Assembly: GCF_900092025.1 (NCBI RefSeq)
Contig: NZ_FLTX01000011.1
Location: forward strand, 62,001 to 126,000
DNA from: Xanthomonas bromi
Lineage (GTDB): Bacteria > Pseudomonadota > Gammaproteobacteria > Xanthomonadales > Xanthomonadaceae
DNA: 64,000 nucleotides
Reading direction: 5' to 3'
Position numbers and translations under genes: made by a program. This document shows, one piece after another, positions 50,600 through 61,301 of the stretch (position 1 is its first letter; every line of letters begins with the position of its first letter). The notes beneath the pieces are model-generated. The model ran no database searches. It was given only the letters and a program-made list of their open reading frames with translations, and was not told where the DNA came from.

Positions 50600-51157
50600 T
50601 TAGCGCGAAGGCGCCTTGAGTTCGCGTTCGATTGCTGCCAGCACGCTCGGATCGTCCGGCTTGATCTTGCTGGGGAACTGCGCAACCACGCGACCATCGC
50701 GACTGATCAGGTACTTGTGGAAATTCCAGCCCGGCGCCACGCCGGTGGCCTGGGTCAAGCGCTGATACAGCGGCGTTGCCTCGGCACCCAGCACATGCAC
50801 CTTCTCAAACATCGGGAACTTGACGCCATAAGTCAGCGTGCAGAATTCCTGGATCTGCTTCTCAGATCCGGGTTCCTGCCCCTGGAAATCGTTGGACGGG
50901 AAACCGAGCACCGTGAAGCCGCGGCTGCCGAAGCGCTGGTTGAGCGCTTCCAGCCCTTCGTACTGGGGCGTAAAGCCGCACTTGCTGGCGGTGTTGACCA
51001 CCATCACCACCTTGCCGCCGTAGGTACGATTCAGGTTGATGGGCGCCTTGCCGGCGAGCGGCCGATAGTCCACATCCAGCACCGGCGCACCGGCAGCGAG
51101 CGCCAATGTTGCAAAAAATCCAGTGAATACAATAACTAACAGACGATTGAGCAACAT
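50600..51157 (-). CDS. Glutathione peroxidase, exported
   Basis: About 185 residues. Residues 1-23 form a signal peptide (LLNRLLVIVFTGFFATLALAAG), so it should act in the periplasm. The peroxidatic Cys is in VVNTASKCGFTPQYEGLEAL, the catalytic Gln in GFPSNDFQGQEPG and the Trp in PGWNFHKYLI. It reduces peroxides, likely with thioredoxin-type donors in bacteria. It is divergent from the YtrA-type operon, whose operator lies 87 bp upstream. Confidence 0.92.
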   Translation of the reverse strand: MLLNRLLVIVFTGFFATLALAAGAPVLDVDYRPLAGKAPINLNRTYGGKVVMVVNTASKCGFTPQYEGLEALNQRFGSRGFTVLGFPSNDFQGQEPGSEKQIQEFCTLTYGVKFPMFEKVHVLGAEATPLYQRLTQATGVAPGWNFHKYLISRDGRVVAQFPSKIKPDDPSVLAAIERELKAPSR

Positions 51158-51226
51158 GAGCAATGCCCTTCGATAGTTGAGGCGGCGCCCCGGTGAGGGG
51201 TGCCATCAGTTGGGGACGACAAACAG

Positions 51227-51267
51227 TTGACTGCCCGCGTGTCGGTGTTATAGTTGAATACAACACC
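51227..51267 (+). promoter_or_regulatory. Promoter with overlapping YtrA-type GGTG-N16-CACC operator
   Basis: -35 TTGACT (51227) and -10 TATAGT (51249) with a 16-bp spacer fit a sigma-70 promoter. An imperfect 24-bp palindrome begins GGTG at 51244 and ends CACC at 51267, covering the -10. As I recall, YtrA-subfamily GntR regulators of xanthomonads use the GGTG-N16-CACC spacing. It lies upstream of the small lipoprotein, the GntR gene and the ABC genes, so autoregulation is likely. Confidence 0.8.
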
Positions 51268-51290
51268 AGTCATCCAACGCAGGGGAAAGC

Positions 51291-51539
51291 ATGAACAGCA
51301 CACGCTTCACGCGACCAGTTCCGCTACTGCTGTTCGGCAGCACCCTGTTTGCCGTTGGTTGCCTGGGAGCCGCTTCCAGTCAGGTGACGGAGTCCGACGC
51401 CGATTATGGCGTGTCGGAGGCGGTTACGGAAAACGCGACAACTCCCCCCGAAGCGCGTTACCGGCCTGGCCGGCATGTGCGCGCTTCGCTGTCGATGCCC
51501 TATTTCTCCTTCGCGCAAGCGCTGCGCCCACGGAGCTGA
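51291..51539 (+). CDS. Small predicted lipoprotein, first gene of the YtrA-type operon
   Basis: 82 residues. It begins MNSTRFTRPVPLLLFGSTLF with a lipobox AVGC (Cys24) and then a short Thr/Ser/Glu-rich segment. The last part is PYFSFAQALRPRS. AGGGG stands six bases before the ATG. I do not recognise a family. It is two bases upstream of the GntR start and shares its promoter, so it belongs to the operon. Confidence 0.7.
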   Translation: MNSTRFTRPVPLLLFGSTLFAVGCLGAASSQVTESDADYGVSEAVTENATTPPEARYRPGRHVRASLSMPYFSFAQALRPRS

Positions 51540-51541
51540 TC

Positions 51542-51904
51542 ATGAATGACATTCAGTGGAGCGACGGCGCTCCCATCTACCGCCAGCTCAAGGAACGGGT
51601 GATTGCCATGATGCTCGATGGAATCCTCAAGCCCGGCGATGCCCTGCCCTCGGTGCGCCAAGTGGCGGCCGACTACCAACTCAACCCCATCACCGTTTCG
51701 CGCGCCTATCAGGAACTGGCCGACGAGAACCTGGTGGAGAAACGCCGCGGCCTGGGCATGTTCATGACCCCGGAAGCCGCACAGAAACTGCGTGGCAGCG
51801 AACGCGAGCGTTTCTTGAATGAAGAATGGCCCGCCGTGCTGGAAAGGATCCAGCGCCTGGGACTGTCCATTGACGATCTGTTGCCACAGGGAAAAACACC
51901 ATGA
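51542..51904 (+). CDS. GntR-family regulator, YtrA subfamily
   Basis: 120 residues: a winged helix of the GntR type and a short C-terminal helix, with no large effector domain, as in YtrA. It has GAPIYRQLKERVIAMMLDGI and PGDALPSVRQVAADYQLNPITVSRAYQELADENLVEKRRGLGMFM, cited here in adjacent parts. It probably represses its own operon via the palindrome 275 bp upstream. The stop overlaps the ABC ATPase ATG by four bases. Confidence 0.92.
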   Translation: MNDIQWSDGAPIYRQLKERVIAMMLDGILKPGDALPSVRQVAADYQLNPITVSRAYQELADENLVEKRRGLGMFMTPEAAQKLRGSERERFLNEEWPAVLERIQRLGLSIDDLLPQGKTP

Positions 51905-52776
51905 CCGCCGTCTCCTCCGACCATGTGGTCGACGCACGTGGCCTGCGCAAGGCCTACAAACATCGGCTGGCGCTGGACAACACCAGCTTTACCATCGCCC
52001 CGGGCCGCATCGTCGGCCTGATTGGCCCCAACGGCGCCGGCAAGACCACCGCGCTCAAGGCGGTGCTGGGGCTGACCGACTTCGATGGCGACTTGAAGGT
52101 GCTGGGCATGGACCCGCGCACCCAGCGCAACGCACTGATGAACGAGGTCTGCTTCATTGCCGACGTTGCGGTGCTGCCGCGCTGGTTGCGGGTGGGCGAA
52201 GCGATCGATTTCGTCGCCGGCGTGCATCCGCGCTTCGATCGCGCCAAGTGCGAGCGCTTTTTGGCCAATACCCAGCTCAATCGCAAATCGCGGGTGCGCG
52301 AATTGTCCAAGGGCATGATCGTGCAGCTGCATCTGGCGCTGGTGATGGCGATCGACGCGCGCATCCTGGTGCTGGACGAACCGACACTGGGACTGGACAT
52401 CCTCTACCGCAAGCAGTTCTACCAGCGCCTGTTGGAAGATTACTTCGACGAGCAGAAGACCATCATCGTCACCACGCACCAGGTCGAAGAGATCGAACAC
52501 ATCCTCACCGATGTGATGTTCATCCGCGACGGCCGCATCGTGCTCACCGCCGATATGGAAAGCGTCTCCGAGCGCTACACCGAAATCTTGGTGGGCGCCG
52601 ACCATCTGGATGCGGCGCGCGAATTGAAACCCATCGACGAGCGCAGCCTGCCGTTCGGCAAGACCGTGATGTTGTTCGATGGCGCGCCGAAAGAACAGCT
52701 CGCCCGTTTCGGCGAAACCCGCAATCCCGGCCTAGCCGACCTGTTCGTTGCGGTCATGAAGGAGACCTACGCATGA
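51901..52776 (+). CDS. ABC transporter ATPase of the YtrA operon
   Basis: 291-residue ATPase of an export-type ABC system. Walker A is GPNGAGKTTALKAVLGLT, signature VRELSKGMIVQLHLALVMA and Walker B ILVLDEPTLGLD, with the H-loop in IIVTTHQVEEIEHILTDVM. The permease start overlaps its stop by four bases, so the two form one transporter. YtrA-linked exporters are often induced by cell-wall stress or cell-envelope antibiotics. The substrate here is unknown. Confidence 0.92.
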   Translation: MTAVSSDHVVDARGLRKAYKHRLALDNTSFTIAPGRIVGLIGPNGAGKTTALKAVLGLTDFDGDLKVLGMDPRTQRNALMNEVCFIADVAVLPRWLRVGEAIDFVAGVHPRFDRAKCERFLANTQLNRKSRVRELSKGMIVQLHLALVMAIDARILVLDEPTLGLDILYRKQFYQRLLEDYFDEQKTIIVTTHQVEEIEHILTDVMFIRDGRIVLTADMESVSERYTEILVGADHLDAARELKPIDERSLPFGKTVMLFDGAPKEQLARFGETRNPGLADLFVAVMKETYA

Positions 52777-53759
52777 ATGCAGTGACCAACCACGCATCAC
52801 CCGCACGCACCTTTGCCTGGCTGCTCAAGCGCGAGTACTGGGAACACCGCGGCGGCTTCGTCTGGGCGCCGGTAATTACCGGCGGCATTGCGGTGTTCTT
52901 CGCGCTGCTGGGCGCGGTGATCGGTGCAATCAGTGCGCGCCGCAACATGACCGGCGACAGCATCAGGATGGACGACCTTGCCGAATACACGCGCACGCTT
53001 GGCCAGGTCGGCGACGGGCTGCTGCTCGGCGGCATCGGCATCGCCTCGGTGGTGCTGGCATTCGTGGTGTTCTTCTATGCGCTGGGCAGCCTCTACGACG
53101 ACCGCCGCGACCGCAGCGTGCTGTTCTGGAAATCGTTGCCGGTGTCCGACGTGCAGACGGTGTTGTCCAAGGCCGCCTGGGCGTTGTTGCTGGCGCCGCT
53201 GATTTCCATCGTGATCGGTACAGTGGTCGGACTGGCGCTGTGGTTGATCGCCATCGTTGGCGCCTCGATCGCAGGCGTCCCCAGCCCCTGGGCGTTGGCC
53301 ACCCATTCGCACCCGTTCGCGTTGATGTGGTTGCTGCTGAAGACCGTGCCGATGAGCCTGCTGTGGGCGTTGCCGACCATCGGCTGGCTGATGTTCTGCT
53401 CGGCCTGGGCCAGCAGCAAGCCGTTCCTGTGGGCGGTGCTGTTTCCGCTGCTGGCCTGCGTGATGTTGAGCATTCTCTCGGCAATGCCGGGCGTGTCGCT
53501 GCCAATCGGCGACGTCTGGTACATCGTCGTCTATCGCGGCCTGCTCAGCGCCCTGCCCGGTACCTGGTCGCCAGTTGCCGTCAGCGGCACTCTGGACAGC
53601 AGCGCGATGCACAACCCCAGCGATCTGGTGCAGTGGGCGTTGCAGCACACCGACAGCTCGCGGGTCTACGGCGACCCGGACATCTGGATCGGCGCCGCCA
53701 TCGGTATTGCGCTGATCGCCGCGTCCATCTACCTGCGCCGCCGGCGCTCCGAAGCCTGA
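52773..53759 (+). CDS. ABC transporter permease of the YtrA operon
   Basis: 328 residues with about six membrane segments, starting MNAVTNHASPARTFAWLLKREYWEHRGG, which is given here only as its first part. The segments include WAPVITGGIAVFFALLGAV, IASVVLAFVVFFYALGSLYD and LLLAPLISIVIGTVVGLALW. LYDDRRDRSVLFWKSLPVSD is typical of ABC-2-type permeases. It ends RRRRSEA. The upstream ATPase overlaps, and the repeat protein follows within 11 bp. Confidence 0.9.
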   Translation: MNAVTNHASPARTFAWLLKREYWEHRGGFVWAPVITGGIAVFFALLGAVIGAISARRNMTGDSIRMDDLAEYTRTLGQVGDGLLLGGIGIASVVLAFVVFFYALGSLYDDRRDRSVLFWKSLPVSDVQTVLSKAAWALLLAPLISIVIGTVVGLALWLIAIVGASIAGVPSPWALATHSHPFALMWLLLKTVPMSLLWALPTIGWLMFCSAWASSKPFLWAVLFPLLACVMLSILSAMPGVSLPIGDVWYIVVYRGLLSALPGTWSPVAVSGTLDSSAMHNPSDLVQWALQHTDSSRVYGDPDIWIGAAIGIALIAASIYLRRRRSEA

Positions 53760-53769
53760 AGGACATCCC

Positions 53770-54588
53770 ATGCGCCTGCCTTTGACCCTGGGCATCCTGT
53801 TCGCATTGCCCGGCGCCGCAGCAGCGGAGGAGCAGTGCAAACTCTCCGAACCACGCAGTCTGGAATTACAACTGACCGGCGTGAAGTCGGTGCTGTTCGA
53901 GGTCGCCTCCAACGACCTGCATCTGGACGCGTTACCCAGCGGCGGCGGACGGTTGAGCGGGCGTGCCTGTGCTGCCAGGGCCGAGTTGCTCAAGGGTCTG
54001 ACCGTGACCCAGAAGCGCGTCGGCGACAAGCTGGTCGTGACGTTGAGCGATGACCGCCGGTTTTCCTTCGGGCAGAGCTACGCCTACCTGGATCTGCACG
54101 GCAGCGTGCCCAATACGATGCTGGTGCAATTCGATGTGGGTTCCGGCGATGCGCAGATCAGCGGGGCCGCCGCAGTGAGCGCCGTCGTTGGTTTCGGCGA
54201 CATGACGATTCGTCGCACCAAGGGCCGCGTGACCGCCAAGGTCGGTTCCGGCGATGTCGAGCTGGAAGATCTGGGCGCGCTGCGCGTGCTGGCAGTGGGC
54301 TCGGGCGACCTCAAGGCGCGCGATGTGCATGGCGCAGCAGAGGTGGCGAAAGTGCAGTCCGGCGAGGTCAAGCTGCACGGCGTCGCAGGCAACATCAAGG
54401 TCGGCACGATCGGCTCGGGCGATGTCGACATCCGCGATGTCCAGGGCAATGTCAGCGTGGAGTCGCTCGCGTCCGGCACCTTGGGTCTGCGCAACGTGCG
54501 CGGCGATGTAAGCGTGACGCGCAAAGGCAGCGGCGATATCGAGGTGAGCGAGGTCACCGGCAGCACTCGGGTGCCTGCAGACAAATGA
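53770..54588 (+). CDS. Periplasmic repeat protein with GSGD beta-helix-like repeats
   Basis: 272 residues. The signal peptide ends around GAAAAEE. The C-terminal two-thirds carries about seven degenerate repeats of about 19 residues with a GSGD/FGD/SGE/SGT core (from GSGDAQISGAAAVSAV near residue 120 to GSGDIEVSEVTG near 260). This pattern is that of DUF2807/DUF4097 head domains, which form a right-handed beta-helix or stacked strands. Function is unknown. It is 11 bp after the permease, so it is probably exported to the envelope and made with the exporter. Confidence 0.75.
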   Translation: MRLPLTLGILFALPGAAAAEEQCKLSEPRSLELQLTGVKSVLFEVASNDLHLDALPSGGGRLSGRACAARAELLKGLTVTQKRVGDKLVVTLSDDRRFSFGQSYAYLDLHGSVPNTMLVQFDVGSGDAQISGAAAVSAVVGFGDMTIRRTKGRVTAKVGSGDVELEDLGALRVLAVGSGDLKARDVHGAAEVAKVQSGEVKLHGVAGNIKVGTIGSGDVDIRDVQGNVSVESLASGTLGLRNVRGDVSVTRKGSGDIEVSEVTGSTRVPADK

Positions 54589-54622
54589 TGACGACTTCTT
54601 TCAGGACACGGGGGAATTGCTG

Positions 54623-55153
54623 ATGAAATTGCTTGTTTCGGCGGTAGTGATGAGCGTGTTGCTGGTGGGCTGCGGCAAGTCCGAACCCACTGCCCAGGTC
54701 TCCGGCCAGGCCAACGGTGCCGGCGTGATCTTGAACGGGAAGAGTTTGACGCTCAAGCGCGATGGCCTGCCCGCAGCCAGCATCGGTGTGGATGGGGTGC
54801 TCAGCATCGATGGCAAGCCGGTGGACTTGAACGAGGCGCAGCGCAAGGCAATGCGCGATTACTACGCACAGGTGCAAGGCCTGGCCAAAAAGGGCATCGA
54901 TATCGGCAGCGAAGGTGCGGCGTTTGGCGCACATGCGGCGGGCGAAGCGATCAAGGGCGTGCTCAGCGGGAATCCCGCTCAGATCGGCGACAAGATCGAA
55001 GCCCAGGCGGATACCTTCAAAACCAGCGCGATGCAGATCTGCCATCAGTTGGCCAACTTGCGCACCGCACAGGATGCAGCGGCGCAACTGGTACCGGCGT
55101 TTGCACCGTATTCGAGCCTGACGCAACACGACATCGACGATTGCCGCACATAG
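54623..55153 (+). CDS. Predicted lipoprotein, DUF2884-like (YggN family)
   Basis: 176 residues from MKLLVSAVVMSV with lipobox LVGC. The middle VDGVLSIDGKPVDLNEAQRK resembles the VMYNGKQYSLNAAQRE segment of YggN, which supports the DUF2884 label. A Gly/Ala-rich helix and a conserved C-terminal helix with CHQLANLRTAQDAAA follow. It begins 34 bp after the repeat protein and likely ends the YtrA operon. The function is unknown. Confidence 0.7.
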   Translation: MKLLVSAVVMSVLLVGCGKSEPTAQVSGQANGAGVILNGKSLTLKRDGLPAASIGVDGVLSIDGKPVDLNEAQRKAMRDYYAQVQGLAKKGIDIGSEGAAFGAHAAGEAIKGVLSGNPAQIGDKIEAQADTFKTSAMQICHQLANLRTAQDAAAQLVPAFAPYSSLTQHDIDDCRT

Positions 55154-55499
55154 AGCGGCTGACGACAGGACTGCGCTCGCCGCCAGGCGGGCACGGCCGG
55201 CACTTGTGGCGGCATCTAACGCGCATACACTGCGTTTCCTGTCGGCCGTCTACGCCCAGCTGAAGGCCGCGGGCGGCGCTTGATGGCGCTCCAGACACCG
55301 CCACCAGGTGGCTGCGCATGGCCAGGCCTGCGTAGCTGCTGTTCGATCATCGAGAAGGCGCCGCGACACGACGCTGCGTGCACGGGGACCAAACGGTCGA
55401 TGCCCTGCGACATGTTGGGCAGGCGTTGGGCGGCCACTTGGCCGATCCGCGGACCGGAGCCGGATTACACTAGTGCGCTCTCCTCAGTGCATCGACCCC
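55154..55499. other. Intergenic stretch upstream of the next lipoprotein
   Basis: About 345 bp with no convincing gene. A frame open across it (from about 55308) has no start with a ribosome site and its product is low complexity. No terminator was seen. Confidence 0.45.
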
Positions 55500-55922
55500 A
55501 TGAACAAGTTCGTGATGCTCTGCATGGCGCTTCTGCTGTGCACGCTCGCCGCCTGCGGCGACCAATCGTCCCGCCGTGCCGAACGCGGCAAGCCGCGCGT
55601 TGCGATCACCACGCAATCGGTGATGATCCGTCGCCCGCCGGCTGCCAACGCCGAAATCACCCCCGACGGCACGCTCAAGATCGACGACATCGCGCTGCCG
55701 CAAAAAGAACCGACACGCGCCAAGTTGCAACTGCTGTTCGGCCACCTGCAAATGTTGCGTCAGCAGGCGGTCAACGAAGCTGGTCCGGATCCGGAGTACA
55801 AATCGATCAAGTTGACCGCCACACCGCAGATCCAGACGCTCAGTGGCGAATTACTGGATGAAATTCCCTCGCTGCAGCCGTATCGCGAGAGTTTCAGCAA
55901 CGTACAGGCCGAGCGGCACTGA
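55500..55922 (+). CDS. Predicted lipoprotein related to the DUF2884-like protein
   Basis: 140 residues starting MNKFVMLCMALLLCTLAAC, with the lipobox LAAC (Cys19). It contains AEITPDGTLKIDDIALP, resembling the VDGVLSIDGKPVD segment of the upstream lipoprotein and the ITPDGNVMYNGKQY segment of YggN. A C-terminal helix follows (RAKLQLLFGHLQMLRQQAV). It may be a paralogue of the last gene of the YtrA operon, but it has its own 345-bp upstream spacer. Confidence 0.65.
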   Translation: MNKFVMLCMALLLCTLAACGDQSSRRAERGKPRVAITTQSVMIRRPPAANAEITPDGTLKIDDIALPQKEPTRAKLQLLFGHLQMLRQQAVNEAGPDPEYKSIKLTATPQIQTLSGELLDEIPSLQPYRESFSNVQAERH

Positions 55923-56045
55923 CGCTCAAGCAGCGTCGCCAAGCGACGACAAAAGCAGCGAGAACCCGGTAGGAGCGCTGGCGCGCGATGAGGATCGATC
56001 GCACCTCATCGCGTACCGGGGCGCTGATGCATGCATCCGTCGCGA

Positions 56046-57449
<1,404 letters not shown>

Positions 57450-57551
57450 CTGCACTCTCCGCACTGATTGGGTTGTGGTGATGGATGGCTGGCAGCGGGC
57501 GTGCCCACGCTGGCGAGGCTCTCTACGATACTCGCTCGCTGCGTTGCGAGG

Positions 57552-57806
57552 ATGTCGCTGGTGGCCGGCAGCACCTCGATCTTCCGCCTGGAACGCCTGC
57601 TCGGCCAGGACCTGAGCGCCCCGGATCACGTCAATTCGGTCGGCGGGTTGATGGTGTACCGGTTGCAGCGGCTACCCGAGGAAGGCGAGACCCCGGAGCT
57701 GGACGGCCACGTGCTGACCGTACGGCGCATGGCCGGCCACCGCATCCAGACCATCACGGTGCGACCGGTGGGCGACGTCGGCACCGGGGCCGGCGACGCC
57801 GTCGAT
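57552..57806 (+). pseudogene. C-terminal fragment of a CorC/HlyC-domain transport protein
   Basis: About 85 codons carrying the transporter-associated CorC_HlyC domain, as at the end of TerC-type membrane proteins: FRLERLLGQDLSAPDHVNSV, NSVGGLMVYRLQRLPEEGE and LTVRRMAGHRIQTITVRPVG. The membrane part and the CBS domains are absent. The frame runs on without a natural end into the antisense of the CAP-domain gene. It is therefore a truncated remnant. Whether any product is made is unknown. Confidence 0.75.
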
Positions 57807-58757
57807 TCATTCAGCGGACACGCGAGACGCTTCGCCGATGCGAAACCAGTAGCGGTAGTCGCGCGACTGCCCGCCGAACCGCACCGTGCGGATGGTCACG
57901 TCGTAGATCACACCCGGCTGCAAGCGCGGCACCCGGAACTGCAGGCTGTTGGGCACCCCGAAACCCTCGTTGTCGTGGCTCAGGTTGCGCACCTGCAATT
58001 GGCGTCCACCGCGCTCGCTGATCTGCACCTGCACATCGGCGTAGTCGACATCGCGATTGGCGAACTTGCGGTTGCGGTCCGGCAATGCGGTGAACGACAA
58101 CAGCGCATCGTCGGCGTAGTAGCGACGCGGATACTCGCCGATCGGCCAGGCGATGAAATCGTCGCGCGTCCGCGCGGCGACGCCGAGTGCCGGAACGATG
58201 CGCAGCGCGGCACCGCTACTGAACGCGGAGCCGTCGCGGCCGGCCACCATGCCGAAGCCGACGCGTCGCAGAAACGGATCCAGCAGCCAGCGGCGGTGTC
58301 CCAGTCCGCCAGCGCTGACATTGTTGGCATCGGTCAGCCACTCGATCACGATCTGTTCGACGCTGGAAAACCGCAGTAGCGGCGAGCTGACCCCGCCATA
58401 GATCAGGCTACGGCGCGCGCCCTTTGCCGCCGTGGCGGAATAGCAGCGCCAGTCCGGCGTCGGCGTATGGCTGAGGCGGCCGTTGGCGGCAATGACCAAG
58501 GCCGCCTGGGTGGCTTCGGGCTCGGCCGCCGGGTCGTCGTCGACCGCGTCGAGACCGTGCAAGCGACGGATGTCGTTGATCAGCGCCAGCACGCGTTGTC
58601 GCTGCGCCGGCTGCAGCTCTCCGGCACGGCAAGCAGTGATCGCGGGCACGGTGCGATACAACGCCGCCGCCTGCGCCGCGAAGTCGGCATCCCGCGCAGC
58701 GGCGGGCAGCGCGGCGGGCAGAATCGCGATGGCGAGGCGAGCGAAGATCGGACGCAT
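57807..58757 (-). CDS. Exported CAP/SCP-domain protein
   Basis: About 316 residues with a signal peptide (LAIAILPAALPAAARDA). The CAP superfamily domain begins near LALINDIRRLHGLDAVDDD and has TQAALVIAANGRLSHTPTPDW, with the CAP1-type His of LSHTP. It also has EQIVIEWLTDANNVSAGGLGHRRWLLDP with the second His (GHRRWLLD), given here in parts. A beta-rich C-terminal half follows. Bacterial CAP proteins are secreted; their activity is mostly unknown. It is divergent from purB and its 3' end abuts the CorC/HlyC remnant. Confidence 0.85.
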   Translation of the reverse strand: MRPIFARLAIAILPAALPAAARDADFAAQAAALYRTVPAITACRAGELQPAQRQRVLALINDIRRLHGLDAVDDDPAAEPEATQAALVIAANGRLSHTPTPDWRCYSATAAKGARRSLIYGGVSSPLLRFSSVEQIVIEWLTDANNVSAGGLGHRRWLLDPFLRRVGFGMVAGRDGSAFSSGAALRIVPALGVAARTRDDFIAWPIGEYPRRYYADDALLSFTALPDRNRKFANRDVDYADVQVQISERGGRQLQVRNLSHDNEGFGVPNSLQFRVPRLQPGVIYDVTIRTVRFGGQSRDYRYWFRIGEASRVSAE

Positions 58758-58896
58758 GGCAGACCGGACAGCGCGGAGAGCTTTACCATAAAGTGTACGT
58801 CGCGCTGTGTCGGGCTCCGCTGCTGCACAGGTCGCCCGCCGTTCAGGCCGCGCTGGCGTGGGCTCGGCGGCCCGCTTTGCAGCGCACTGGGCCTGA

Positions 58897-60321
<1,425 letters not shown>

Positions 60322-60562
60322 ACTGACCGCCCCGCCCTTTGTGCGCGGGGGCCGGGTCACGTCATTGACGATCATCGGCGAGGGTTCTTCGGCATCACTG
60401 CATGCAGATGAAGCACCTCCGAGTTCGGTGATACCTACGCCACGACACGCGCCGCACGCACGCACGACATATCGAGACCGGCCTGGACAGCGGACGATGG
60501 CCTGCACATGGTGACCGAACCGGACTGCTATCGTGCCGGCCTCACTCATCAGGAGATCGGCG

Positions 60563-61064
60563 ATGCGGGTCACTCACACAGCACTGTCCCTGTTGACGCT
60601 GGCAAGCGTCGTTGCGCTGAGCGCATGCGGTGGCGACGGACCTGCCGCGCAGGCGCTGTCGGCGGTGTCGCCCACGTTGACCGATCCGGCCAGCGGCGCA
60701 GACTGCGTCGGCAAGGACGTCCGGCTGACCCGCAACGACAGCGAGTGGATCCTGCACGGCGAATGCGGCGCGGTCACCATCACTGCCTCACGTGGCGCAA
60801 TGTAATGTTGACGCCGCGCGCAGCATTCGGGTGGAGGGAAGCAACTTCACGGTACTCAACAAGCAACTTGGTCAGCTCAGCGTGACCGGTCACGACAACA
60901 CGCTCAATCTGACCAATGTCGATCGCGTGAACATCCAGGGCAACAAGAATCTTGTGCTGGCACGCGAAGTGAAACAGGTGCGGTTTTCAGGCAACGACAA
61001 CACCGTCAACCCATCCAGCAAACCCACACTGGACGACCGCGGCAGCGGTAACCAAGTGATGTGA
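60563..61064 (+). pseudogene. DUF3060 lipoprotein, frameshifted
   Basis: The first frame gives a lipoprotein (MRVTHTALSLLTLASVVALSAC) and the first DUF3060 repeat (LHGECGAVTITASRG). It then ends at 60805. The rest of the domain (VDAARSIRVEGSNFTVLN, LSVTGHDNTLNLTNVDRVNI, FSGNDNTVNP) continues in the next frame from 60792. One extra base in GGCGCAATGT near 60795 would explain it. DUF3060 proteins are small beta-repeat envelope proteins of unknown role. A sequencing error is possible. Confidence 0.75.
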
Positions 61065-61301
61065 TGCGTGCCGGCGCGTTACGCGCGCGCGGCGATCGGC
61101 CATGCGCGGCACGCAGCACCCCGCCGCTCGCACAGCCATCAGACCACTAAGCCATCGGACACGCTGACCAGCACTGCGGCGGCGAACGAGGCACCGGCGC
61201 GCCGCGCAGGTGCATATCCGGCTCGGCCAGTCGACAATAGGCCATCTGCGCGCCGATGCCGCGCCCCCCCACTCTTTTTTACACCGTGTAAGGACCCCCA
61301 A

